DNA of 7,027 bases. Source: Thermoguttaceae bacterium. GTDB lineage: Bacteria; Planctomycetota; Planctomycetia; Pirellulales; Thermoguttaceae. Where the stretch lies: contig JAQVID010000160.1 in the NCBI GenBank assembly GCA_028695865.1, forward strand, positions 1-7,027. Reading direction: 5' to 3'. A program made the translations under genes and the position numbers. Below, in pieces: positions 1-6,037 of this stretch; position 1 is the stretch's first letter; each line of letters opens with the position of its first letter. The notes under the pieces were generated by a model. It saw only the letters and a list, made by a program, of their open reading frames with translations, had not been told where the DNA came from and searched no databases.

Positions 1-109
1 AAACAATGAAGAAAAAACATTGAAAGAAAATCCAATGGAAGTATATCCAACAGATTTATTTATTCGTCAGAGAAGCAGATTCAAAACTGCTTTCCCTGTA
101 AAGATTTAA
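1..109 (+). CDS. Possible 3' end of an upstream gene, product unknown (partial)
   Basis: The frame beginning at base 2 stays open from the window edge for 35 codons and ends with TAA at 107-109; the other two + frames close within the first few codons. The encoded tail is mixed and protein-like rather than low-complexity (for example PMEVYPTDLFIRQRSRFK), ending FPVKI. No domain is recognisable in so short a piece. The DNA is AT-rich, and an open run of this length in AT-rich sequence could arise by chance, so this is a tentative call. If real, the gene starts left of the window and is transcribed in the same direction as the ankyrin gene, with more than 300 bp between them, so an operon is unlikely. 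Confidence 0.3.
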   Translation, partial: NNEEKTLKENPMEVYPTDLFIRQRSRFKTAFPVKI

Positions 110-165
110 AAACTATGTATATGAGGAGACAGAATATAAAGAAAATACAAGCATGAAAAACAGTC

Positions 166-205
166 TGTTTTGAGTTGCTCAAAAATGTTTTGAGTTGCTC
201 AAAAA
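166..205. repeat. Exact 20-bp tandem duplication of a palindrome
   Basis: TGTTTTGAGTTGCTCAAAAA occurs at 166-185 and again, without a mismatch, at 186-205. Each copy contains a perfect 7-bp inverted repeat, TTTTGAG and CTCAAAA, around a 3-base centre (TTG). The right arm of copy 1 (178-184) can also pair with the left arm of copy 2 (188-194) around ATG, so three mutually exclusive hairpins are possible. It could be a pair of protein-binding operators or a transcript structure. The stems are AT-rich and lack a clean U tract, so it is not a textbook intrinsic terminator. Confidence 0.85.
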
Positions 206-274
206 CGGATCGGCTGACAGTGCGCCCTTACGGAAAGTAATTTCAGAAAACTTTCGAAAAAAGCGATTAACTGC

Positions 275-302
275 TTGAAATAAATTTCCGGTAGCATAAA
301 AT
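275..302 (+). promoter_or_regulatory. Putative sigma70-type promoter for the ankyrin gene
   Basis: TTGAAA at 275-280 and TAAAAT at 297-302 are separated by 16 bp, giving an expected transcription start near 309 and a leader of about 134 nt before the ATG at 443. The spacer includes TTTCCGGTA, which resembles the sequence next to the -10 boxes of the two minus-strand promoters in this window. The call rests on consensus matching only, in AT-rich DNA. Confidence 0.4.
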
Positions 303-442
303 AAAAAGGGATCGCTTGGAGGGGGGTGCCCATTTTAACACAATAACTACCGGTTCTTTGCAGACTATCTATTGTATTGCTAAAGTGCCATTCACTCCCG
401 CCCCCATTTTTTCACACCCCTTTTTTTCAGGGAAAGTTCGTT

Positions 443-2653
443 ATGATCGATCACCACGAGCAATGGACAACACTTCATACAGCCGCAAAAACAGGAGATG
501 CACAAACTTGCCAGCAGCTACTGGCGTCAAACGCTGATCCTGCTCCGAAAACGAAGCTCCAGTGGACACCCCTTCATTTTGCCGCAAGGGGTGGTCACAC
601 AGACTGCTGTCGCATACTGCTCGACGCCGGAGCCCCAATGGACACAACCGCAAAGATTCGCGGGTACATGCCGATTCATCTTGCCGCGTTGGCTGGTCAT
701 ACCGAGACGGTCGCGTTCTTCATTGAACGTGGAGCCCGGATCGATTCGCTTACCGTCGAAGGATGGACTCCACTCCATTCCGCGATTGAACACGCACATC
801 GCGAGACGGCTTTGTTTCTGATCGAACATGGAGCCGATCCGAATTTGGCCAAGCGGGCCAAAAAAGCTGTTTTCCCTCTTCATACCGCAGTACAAAATGG
901 ACGCGCCGATTTGGTTCAACTTCTTCTCGATGCCGGTGCCAATCCCTATGTTGTCGATAAGCATGGCAAATCTCCTTACGATTACGCCAAAAAGTACAAG
1001 TTTGCTCATCTGCTTGAAATCCTGCCCGACCAGGGACCACTCGGCGAGTTGGTGCAGAATCCGGAAGAACTTCGCGTACTCGTTTGCACAGGACATGAGG
1101 AAGAATTGGAAGCTTGGCTTGCTGAAGGGAACGATGTAAATATCGCCAATAATATGGGGCAGACACTGCTTCATTTCGCGGTGCTGGAGTCTAATTTGTC
1201 CGCCGTTGAAATCCTTCTGCGGCACGGAGCCCTTCCGAATCGAAAAATTGTCTCGTTGGGCAACGCACTGGATATCGCATGCTGCATGACAATCAGCGTC
1301 CATCCCAGAGAAACGGAAGAAATCATTAAGCTTTTGATCAAATACGGAGCAAATATTTCTCAGTTCGGCAATATACGTGATGGAATCAAATGCGGCGGCT
1401 ATCTGTCCCCCGCTGTCAACCAACTTCTGGAACAAAGCGGGTTTGATCTGGATGAACAGACCCGGCGCGACGCGATTCTTCGTTGGGCCGTTGCTTGTGG
1501 AGATTGTCTTGAAGCAGAAAAACAACTTCGCGCCAAGGCCGATCCGAACATGTCCAAGCGAACATGCGGTTCTGTTTTTCCGCTGGAACAAGCCGTGTTT
1601 TACAATCGTGATGTTACCATGACGAATCTTTTGATTCGTTACGGAGCCAAAGTGAATCGACGTACCGGACTTTGCAACTCTTTGCTTTACAGTGCCGCTG
1701 AAAATGGTGATCTGGAAATTGTCAAGCTCCTGGTTGAGGGAGGAGCCAAGGTAAATCGAAAAGACATGTTCGGAGAGACCCCGCTTTATGCCGCGTTGGA
1801 CGGAGGTCATCGCCATGTCGCCGATTATCTTATCGAACGTGGCGCGGCCATCGACGCTCAGGCAAAATCGTTCCTGGGCATCACTCTGGAAGTGGCCTTT
1901 TCTCCCCTTTTCGCTGCAGCCAAATCAGGCGATTTGCAATCTGTTCAACTCTTTGCCCAGGCCGGAGTTGATCTGTCTGTCGTTGGCGAAGGAGGATTGA
2001 CTCCGCTGCACGCCGCGGCACAAAACGGACATACTCATGTCGTGTCCTTTCTTCTCGACCAAAATGTTGATCTCAACGCAAAAGATTGGGATGGTAACAC
2101 ACCATTACATCTGGCTGGAATGGAAGGACACGCTCAAACAGCCGCTGTCCTCATTGAGCATGGTGCCGACGTAACCGATGTACCTGCGAATTTTCCAACC
2201 TTGTCCTGGTATGTTCTTCTTGACCGCCTTGATCTCTTGAAGGAAGCGTGCCAACAGACAAGACACAAGGGGCGCGATGCGAGCAACGATTTACAAGCTT
2301 TGAAAACAGCAATCGACCGTGACAGATTCGATATGGTTCAAGAAATGCTCGAACAGGGAATCAGGCCGATCGGCATTCTCTCTTACGCGGCAAGTGAAAA
2401 CAAACTGTCGTTTGTCCTTCTTGTGCTTCATTATGGAGCCCATGCCAACGAATGCCCGCGAGAAACGGTACCGCCGTTGCATTCAAGTGCTTCGGTCGAA
2501 ATCGCTCGCGTTCTGCTGGAACACGGAGCCAATGTATATTTGAGATCGTTTTGTCGAGAGTTGGCTTTGGATATCGCAATGGAGAGACAATGCGCGCCGC
2601 TGGCCGCCTTTCTTCGTCAGGTGATGATGAAGGAAGACGGTTCACGAACGTAA
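443..2653 (+). CDS. Large ankyrin-repeat protein
   Basis: The 736-residue product is almost entirely ankyrin repeats, roughly 20 units of about 33 residues. Clear ones with TPLH-type helices and (I/L)LL..GA turns lie near residues 6-200, 206-305, 341-580 and 618-725. Examples are WTPLHFAARGGH (41-52), LTPLHAAAQNGH (519-530) and NTPLHLAGMEGH (552-563). Two stretches fit poorly: about 306-340 (GIKCGGYLSPAVNQLL) and 581-612. There is no signal peptide, membrane segment or catalytic domain, so a cytosolic protein-binding scaffold is inferred; the partner is unknown. The frame is also open upstream to a TTG at 377, but ATG 443 is preferred: GGGAAAG (430-436) sits 6 nt before it, and the extra 22 residues are non-ankyrin, encoded by the pyrimidine-rich tract. 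It converges with the oxidoreductase gene, 26 bp away. No terminator hairpin is visible between them. Confidence 0.93.
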   Translation: MIDHHEQWTTLHTAAKTGDAQTCQQLLASNADPAPKTKLQWTPLHFAARGGHTDCCRILLDAGAPMDTTAKIRGYMPIHLAALAGHTETVAFFIERGARIDSLTVEGWTPLHSAIEHAHRETALFLIEHGADPNLAKRAKKAVFPLHTAVQNGRADLVQLLLDAGANPYVVDKHGKSPYDYAKKYKFAHLLEILPDQGPLGELVQNPEELRVLVCTGHEEELEAWLAEGNDVNIANNMGQTLLHFAVLESNLSAVEILLRHGALPNRKIVSLGNALDIACCMTISVHPRETEEIIKLLIKYGANISQFGNIRDGIKCGGYLSPAVNQLLEQSGFDLDEQTRRDAILRWAVACGDCLEAEKQLRAKADPNMSKRTCGSVFPLEQAVFYNRDVTMTNLLIRYGAKVNRRTGLCNSLLYSAAENGDLEIVKLLVEGGAKVNRKDMFGETPLYAALDGGHRHVADYLIERGAAIDAQAKSFLGITLEVAFSPLFAAAKSGDLQSVQLFAQAGVDLSVVGEGGLTPLHAAAQNGHTHVVSFLLDQNVDLNAKDWDGNTPLHLAGMEGHAQTAAVLIEHGADVTDVPANFPTLSWYVLLDRLDLLKEACQQTRHKGRDASNDLQALKTAIDRDRFDMVQEMLEQGIRPIGILSYAASENKLSFVLLVLHYGAHANECPRETVPPLHSSASVEIARVLLEHGANVYLRSFCRELALDIAMERQCAPLAAFLRQVMMKEDGSRT

Positions 2654-2668
2654 AGGTTCACTGACGTA
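2639..2668. repeat. Short imperfect direct repeat across the ankyrin stop codon
   Basis: GGTTCACGAACGTA (2639-2652) is followed by GGTTCACTGACGTA (2655-2668), 12 of 14 bases identical with a 16-bp period. The TAA stop (2651-2653) falls at the end of the first copy. It occupies most of the 26-bp gap between the two convergent genes. It may simply be a small local duplication that reshaped the C-terminus; no function is evident. Confidence 0.6.
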
Positions 2669-2679
2669 TCGGCCAAATG

Positions 2680-4104
2680 CTACACTTGCGGCATGGCAAA
2701 CTCTTTTCGCGACGGCCGGCCAAAAAACGATGCCGCTTCTTCATCGCCGACAATGCGTTCGTTTTGCGAATCCCAACTGATTCTGCGTTTGAGTCGTGCC
2801 GCAATGCCGCTCAAATGACACAGGTGCGCCGCAAGTACGTGTGTGTCAACGTCGCAAATGGGCGTGCCGCCATGCTGTATGCAATACAAAAAATTGAACT
2901 TGTTCTCGTGGTATGCCTTTTCTTGTCCTTTCATGTTTGCGAAATCATCGAACGGCGCTCCATTATTGAGGGCGATATAATCTTTCTCCTCGAATTTCTT
3001 CGCAATGGAATCTTCCATGATTTTTCCTTTGATCCGACCGCGACTGACGTGCATGCGTCCATTGGTTCCCTCGAAAAGAATGCCGGAACCGTCCTGCGAC
3101 TTGCTCGTTACGATTAATTCCAAACCACTGGCAAAATGGTGAACAATATTGAACCGTATCGCCGTATTATATTGATTCGAGACAACAGGCCTTCCGTGGG
3201 AAAATTCAATTGCGTTTTCACTGTCTGTTCCATCCACCCAAACCGGACCGGTCCCTTTGCTCTGAAGACCAAGAGCCCAAAGGGCACAATCGATATGATG
3301 CGCTCCCCAATCGGTAAACTTTCCACCGGAATACTCATACCACCACCGGAAATTGAAATGCCCCCGGGTCGCCGTCGGCCAACCGTATTTCGTTTGGCTG
3401 CTCGTCGCCAGATAATCAGTCCAGGGAGCCGGACCAAGCCATTGGTTCCAGTCGAGCGATGCCGGTACAGCGGCAATGGGAAGAGCTGCGCAAGACGGCC
3501 CGCCGCCAACATCGCATGTCACGCGTTTGATCTGCCCCAAATGACCGCCGCGAACAATGAGTGCCGCAAGCATGAATTCGTTGCGAAAACAGCGCTGCAT
3601 TGTGCCCACTTGCAAGACTTTACCGTACTTATGCACGGCTTTACGAATCAGGAGATTTTCTTCAAGTGTCAGCGTGAGCGGTTTTTCGCAAAAAACATGC
3701 TTTCCGGCCTGCATGGCTTCTATGGCAATTTTGACGTGCCAATGATCCGGTGTGGCAATTTGAACGAAATCGATATCTTTCCTGTCCAGAATACGCCGAT
3801 AGTCAGAGCATGTATCCGGGGCAATGATCTTGTCTCCTGATTGACGACCACAGCCTCGCTTCCTCGTTCTCGCCAGGCCGTATTCTGTATCGACATCACA
3901 GATTGCAACAACATCAGCCAGCTTATTGAAATGATCCAAATCACCTTGCCCCATATTACCTACACCAATTGCGCCCATTCGGAGCCGGTCTGAACTCTTT
4001 TGTGCCGCAGAACTCTTTGCTGTATAAATATAAGGAACAAATCCGACCGAGGCGGCAACGGCTCCACTTCGTAAAAAATCGCGACGTTTGATCTTGCCGG
4101 GCAT
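2680..4104 (-). CDS. Tat-exported Gfo/Idh/MocA-family oxidoreductase
   Basis: The 474-residue product has a twin-arginine signal: RRDFLR at 7-12, a hydrophobic stretch to about 27 and a small-residue region near 31-34 suited to cleavage. An NAD(P)-binding Rossmann fold follows, with GAIGVGNMG at 44-52 and an acidic residue (D70) ending the second strand in VVAICDVD. The family motif CEKPLTL is at 139-145, and the C-terminal domain carries DWGAHHID (265-272), the usual site of the catalytic histidine and aspartate. The tail with HLSGIAARLKR and ERIVGDEEA is typical of the secreted PVC-group subfamily, so the protein looks complete. Known members act on sugars, inositols or related polyols; the substrate here cannot be read from sequence. 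AGGAG (minus strand of 4113-4117) lies 8 nt before ATG, which fixes the start. It is monocistronic as far as can be seen, with its own promoter at 4357-4385. Confidence 0.93.
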   Translation of the reverse strand: MPGKIKRRDFLRSGAVAASVGFVPYIYTAKSSAAQKSSDRLRMGAIGVGNMGQGDLDHFNKLADVVAICDVDTEYGLARTRKRGCGRQSGDKIIAPDTCSDYRRILDRKDIDFVQIATPDHWHVKIAIEAMQAGKHVFCEKPLTLTLEENLLIRKAVHKYGKVLQVGTMQRCFRNEFMLAALIVRGGHLGQIKRVTCDVGGGPSCAALPIAAVPASLDWNQWLGPAPWTDYLATSSQTKYGWPTATRGHFNFRWWYEYSGGKFTDWGAHHIDCALWALGLQSKGTGPVWVDGTDSENAIEFSHGRPVVSNQYNTAIRFNIVHHFASGLELIVTSKSQDGSGILFEGTNGRMHVSRGRIKGKIMEDSIAKKFEEKDYIALNNGAPFDDFANMKGQEKAYHENKFNFLYCIQHGGTPICDVDTHVLAAHLCHLSGIAARLKRRISWDSQNERIVGDEEAASFFGRPSRKEFAMPQV

Positions 4105-4112
4105 ACTCGAAA

Positions 4113-4117
4113 CTCCT
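4113..4117 (-). promoter_or_regulatory. Shine-Dalgarno of the oxidoreductase gene
   Basis: AGGAG on the minus strand stands 8 nt upstream of the ATG at 4104-4102. It supports that start, which is also the one placing the twin-arginine motif at residues 7-12. Confidence 0.8.
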
Positions 4118-4155
4118 CTGAATGATATTGTTTGACGCCGTGGAAAAAACGAACT

Positions 4156-4172
4156 GTTGACACCTCGTCAAC
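4156..4172. repeat. Inverted repeat GTTGAC-N5-GTCAAC in the oxidoreductase leader
   Basis: Perfect 6-bp arms at 4156-4161 and 4167-4172 surround ACCTC. The site is about 50 nt upstream of the oxidoreductase ATG. A related but wider repeat, GTTGACA-N11-TGTCAAC, is found at 5567-5591. It could be an operator or an RNA stem; the sequence does not distinguish these. Confidence 0.5.
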
Positions 4173-4356
4173 CAAGACACGGCTAAAAGGATTTCTCAAG
4201 GCATGGGCAACTTCAGTCAGTTCTTTCTAAAGAGGTTTCCCAAGTTTCTTGCGGAGACAAGGAAAAAGACTTCCGTTGGTTCAGCCCTGTATATCAATTA
4301 AGCCTCGGCAGGTTACTTAAGAGCAGAACCCGTCTTACGCTTCACCGAACAGGTTC

Positions 4357-4385
4357 ATTTTACCGGAAACAATCATACGTGTCAA
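4357..4385 (-). promoter_or_regulatory. Sigma70-type promoter of the oxidoreductase gene
   Basis: On the minus strand TTGACA (4385-4380) and TAAAAT (4362-4357) are separated by exactly 17 bp. This is a consensus -35 with a 5-of-6 -10 box, the best promoter match seen in the window. Transcription would begin near 4350 and give a leader of about 245 nt before the ATG at 4104. The palindrome CGAAATTTCG (4386-4395) abuts the -35 box and could be an operator. Confidence 0.6.
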
Positions 4386-4535
4386 CGAAATTTCGATCCG
4401 CTGACATTTTCACAAGAATTATTCTTCGACTTGGCGCGGCGCCTCACTATTGAGCACTTGATGAAGTCGCTTATTGTAATATTTGTTATATATAGGTAAA
4501 ATTGTATGATTTTTTGTGTTATGCGGCCTGAAGTT

Positions 4536-4560
4536 CCCCGTTTTCCGAAGGTAAACGGGG
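4536..4560. repeat. Stem-loop downstream of the HTH gene
   Basis: CCCCGTTT (4536-4543) and AAACGGGG (4553-4560) form a perfect 8-bp stem. After a T/T mismatch the stem resumes with CC/GG around a GAA loop. It lies about 85 bp beyond the stop of the minus-strand HTH gene and may mark the 3' end of its transcript. Neither strand has a U tract directly after the stem, so it is not a classic intrinsic terminator. Confidence 0.6.
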
Positions 4561-4643
4561 GGCGGATTGCGAAATGTTCCCACTTGCCGACCATTATCTT
4601 ACAGCCGCACTCTCATCGCCATGATGAAAAAGCAATCTTTCTT

Positions 4644-5144
4644 TCACAGCTCACCTGGATAATTATTATCCTTGTACTTTCTAAGTTTATTGTACAGTGT
4701 TTTATCGCAAAGGTCAAGGATCATTCCCGCTTTTTCACAATTGTAATTATATTTAACAATTGTCTCCAAAATGGCAAACATTTCAATTTCATCCCAAATT
4801 ATATCTGGAAGTTTCATATTTTGTTGCTTTGCGAGAACTGCTTCACACAACTCCGCGACATCGTTCCATTCCTCTTGTACCTCACTCGTTTTAACGGGTT
4901 TAATCCTCTCAATTAATTTATCTTGTTTAATTGGTTTAATTGATTTAATTGGATTAATTAAATCAATTGGATCATCACAATACAAACAAATACGATCCAT
5001 AGACAACGACAACATACTGTACCTTGTTTCTTCTACAGGCAAGGGCGTGAAGCCCAATAACAAGTCGGCATCTTCCGCTGGACCATTTGCCGACACAACA
5101 CAATTTACAGTGTTCCATCCACAGAGATTTGAGTGCACCATCAT
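4644..5144 (-). CDS. Small protein with tripeptide-repeat linker and C-terminal Fis-type HTH
   Basis: I do not recognise the 166-residue protein as a whole. Residues 126-157, ending in KAGMILDLCDKTLYNKLRKY, match the Fis/NtrC-type helix-turn-helix pattern (A..LGI...TLYRKLKKY), so DNA binding is inferred. Residues 58-84 form a run of triplets with Ile or Val at nearly every third place (DPI DLI NPI KSI KPI), encoded by 9-bp DNA repeats. The first 57 residues include EDADLLLGFTPL, faintly like the LLG segment of clan AA aspartic proteases; no DTG catalytic motif exists, so I give that little weight. The start is well fixed: AAGGAGGG lies 5 nt before ATG 5144, a second ATG follows at once, and an in-frame TAG sits at 5171-5169. 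There is no sigma54 ATPase or receiver domain as in NtrC, so it is short for a Fis-domain regulator. It faces away from dnaN across the AT-rich spacer. Confidence 0.75.
   Translation of the reverse strand: MMVHSNLCGWNTVNCVVSANGPAEDADLLLGFTPLPVEETRYSMLSLSMDRICLYCDDPIDLINPIKSIKPIKQDKLIERIKPVKTSEVQEEWNDVAELCEAVLAKQQNMKLPDIIWDEIEMFAILETIVKYNYNCEKAGMILDLCDKTLYNKLRKYKDNNYPGEL
4925..4969. repeat. 9-bp tandem repeat inside the HTH gene
   Basis: Read on the + strand, five successive 9-mers are GTTTAATTG, GTTTAATTG, ATTTAATTG, GATTAATTA and AATCAATTG. The first two are identical, the third differs by one base and the last two are degenerate. Because the unit is three codons long, gain or loss of units would keep the reading frame and only lengthen or shorten the Ile-rich linker (about residues 59-74). 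The adjoining sequence on both sides continues the triplet pattern in the protein more loosely. Confidence 0.8.
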
Positions 5145-5149
5145 TTCTG

Positions 5150-5157
5150 CCCTCCTT
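5150..5157 (-). promoter_or_regulatory. Strong Shine-Dalgarno of the HTH gene
   Basis: AAGGAGGG on the minus strand lies 5 nt before the first ATG (5144-5142) and 8 nt before the adjacent second ATG (5141-5139). It is the strongest ribosome binding site in the window and is a main reason for accepting this gene over the frames on the opposite strand. Confidence 0.85.
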
Positions 5158-5223
5158 AAAAAATAAATCTAACTTGCAACCAGAAATACCTCACATAGCA
5201 GCTCAATTAGCATTACATAAACA

Positions 5224-5251
5224 ATTTTACCGAAACGCTTTGACACAACAA
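5224..5251 (-). promoter_or_regulatory. Possible promoter of the HTH gene
   Basis: On the minus strand TTGTTG (5251-5246) and TAAAAT (5229-5224) are 16 bp apart. The -35 match is weak (3 of 6). What raises interest is that the + strand string ATTTTACCGAAAC (5224-5236) nearly repeats ATTTTACCGGAAAC (4357-4370) at the oxidoreductase promoter, in the same position relative to the -10 box. The leader would be about 73 nt. Confidence 0.35.
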
Positions 5252-5533
5252 GTAAGCAAACAGCAATTTTATTAAAAAAAGTAGAGAAAACTTTACATAT
5301 TCTAACACGTACAATTAAACAGGGAAAATTTGACATATTAGAAAAGTTAGGCACTTTTTTGCAATGAAGACCGTTGCATATCGCTGACAAATCATTGTAT
5401 TTGCACAGTTAATACTGTTATATATTTAATTATATTGCCAGAATAGAACTAATATTTGCATTTCATATTATATCACTTGTTTGGTGATGTTTTTTAAAAC
5501 AAGTAAAAACGCAATATCATACTCAAGTATTTC

Positions 5534-5542
5534 TGTGTATAA
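5534..5542 (-). promoter_or_regulatory. DnaA box, perfect TTATNCACA match
   Basis: TGTGTATAA on the + strand is TTATACACA on the minus strand, matching the 9-mer consensus for DnaA binding without a mismatch. It lies about 600 bp upstream of dnaN. Confidence 0.5.
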
Positions 5543-5566
5543 CCTGTTATTAAAATGTCATTTTAT

Positions 5567-5591
5567 GTTGACAGATCAGAAGGTTGTCAAC
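5567..5591. repeat. Inverted repeat GTTGACA-N11-TGTCAAC
   Basis: Perfect 7-bp arms lie at 5567-5573 and 5585-5591 with 11 bp between them. The spot is between the two DnaA boxes. The arms include a TTGACA hexamer on each strand, but neither has a -10 box at a usable distance, so a dimeric protein site is as likely as a promoter part. A tighter version of the same repeat occurs at 4156-4172. Confidence 0.5.
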
Positions 5592-5667
5592 GTCTCAAGA
5601 CCCAGTGGTTTTTTCCCAACTGTTTAAAAACAGAAAATATTCAGATTCATAACACGATTATAACATG

Positions 5668-5676
5668 TTATTCACA
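5668..5676 (+). promoter_or_regulatory. DnaA box, perfect TTATNCACA match
   Basis: TTATTCACA matches the DnaA 9-mer consensus exactly, in the orientation opposite to the box at 5534-5542 and starting 134 bp from it. Finding two strict matches this close together, next to dnaN, is unlikely to be mere chance, although AT-rich base composition raises the expectation somewhat. Confidence 0.5.
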
Positions 5677-5987
5677 ATGAGATCATAACTATATCTCGTT
5701 ACGCATAAAGCATTTACACCATTTAAGGATTGTTTTCAACATTTTTACGCTGCCTTATTGCTCCTACTATAAAAAATTAAAAATATATTTTAAGAATAAG
5801 GACATAAAAGCCCCAAGATAAACAGCACCGGTACAGTGATGTTTATGCTTGACTTTCCATCCTGGTATTATATACTCTTTTGAACGTGATGATACGAATA
5901 TTTTCACAAAACTTACTGTTTTATATACATTCACCAGTTTGAAATATCGTTTTTTTTGCTTATTCCGATTTTAACATTATTCTTTTT

Positions 5988-6021
5988 GCGGTTTTACTCC
6001 TTTCGGGGATAGTAAAACCGC
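5988..6021. terminator. Perfect 11-bp stem-loop upstream of dnaN, possible terminator
   Basis: GCGGTTTTACT (5988-5998) and AGTAAAACCGC (6011-6021) form an uninterrupted 11-bp stem around a 12-nt loop. On the + strand a run of six T follows at 6027-6032, but GTAAA intervenes, so termination would be less efficient than at a classic site. On the minus strand the stem is followed by A residues, which does not fit a terminator. If a promoter uses the TATAAT at 6032-6037, the right arm overlaps its -35 region, so the palindrome could instead be an operator for dnaN. Confidence 0.5.
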
Positions 6022-6031
6022 GTAAATTTTT

Positions 6032-6037
6032 TATAAT
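6032..6037 (+). promoter_or_regulatory. Possible -10 box for dnaN and its leader ORF
   Basis: A perfect TATAAT lies just after the stem-loop, with no recognisable -35 hexamer 16-18 bp upstream. Start of transcription would be near 6044, exactly where the leader ORF begins, so that ORF would be leaderless. In A/T-rich DNA a lone -10 match is weak evidence. Confidence 0.3.

Larger units (their letters stand above)
110..442. other. AT-rich spacer with tandem palindromes and a promoter
   Basis: No convincing gene lies here. Seen in the stretch are the exact 20-bp tandem duplication at 166-205, a weaker inverted repeat GAAAGT (233-238) / ACTTTC (250-255), a sigma70-like promoter at 275-302, a G-rich patch at 317-327 and pyrimidine-rich tracts at 390-428. 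The G-rich patch can pair with the C-rich tracts at 393-404 or 415-420, so the presumed leader of the ankyrin gene may be structured. Short open frames here have no usable start site. Confidence 0.6.
4105..4643. other. Spacer holding a long oxidoreductase leader and hairpins
   Basis: No gene is supported in these 539 bp. The part from 4105 to about 4350 would be a roughly 245-nt untranslated leader if the promoter at 4357-4385 is used. It contains the inverted repeat GTTGAC (4156-4161) / GTCAAC (4167-4172) but no riboswitch class I recognise. The part beyond 4386 holds a 10-bp palindrome CGAAATTTCG (4386-4395) just upstream of the -35 box, a GC-rich palindrome GGCGCGGCGCC near 4433-4443, and the stem-loop at 4536-4560 downstream of the HTH gene. 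Confidence 0.55.

Noticed and set aside
377..442. N-terminal extension of the ankyrin protein from a TTG at 377
   Set aside because: The 22 extra residues are encoded by a pyrimidine-rich tract, show no ankyrin pattern and have no ribosome site, whereas ATG 443 has GGGAAAG 6 nt upstream.
527..1816. Long open frame on the minus strand opposite the ankyrin gene
   Set aside because: It is antisense to clear ankyrin repeats and its translation shows no domain; codon bias of the true gene explains its openness.
3136..3840. Open frame on the + strand within the oxidoreductase gene
   Set aside because: It is antisense to conserved Gfo/Idh/MocA motifs and its translation shows no recognisable protein.
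4506..4916. Plus-strand 136-codon frame opposite the HTH gene, preceded by TTGTAA-17-TAAAAT (4474-4502)
   Set aside because: It has no Shine-Dalgarno and begins where the transcript would start. The minus-strand gene has a perfect ribosome site and an HTH motif. An antisense transcript remains possible, but a protein is not supported.
4699..5144. Clan AA aspartic protease identity for the HTH gene product
   Set aside because: Only a short LLG segment resembles that clan and the catalytic DTG motif is absent.
5172..5390. Minus-strand frame just upstream of the HTH gene, rich in hydrophobic residues
   Set aside because: It starts only at a TTG or a late ATG, has no ribosome site, and looks like chance in AT-rich DNA; the TAG at 5171-5169 separates it from the HTH gene.
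5472..5504. Weak hairpin ATCAC/GTGAT followed by a T run, as a terminator
   Set aside because: The stem is only 5-6 bp and A/T-rich, it competes with the overlapping ACTTGTTT/AAACAAGT repeat, and no upstream + strand gene needs it.
5555..5680. Plus-strand 41-codon ORF in the AT-rich spacer
   Set aside because: It has no Shine-Dalgarno and no family resemblance, and its length is expected by chance.
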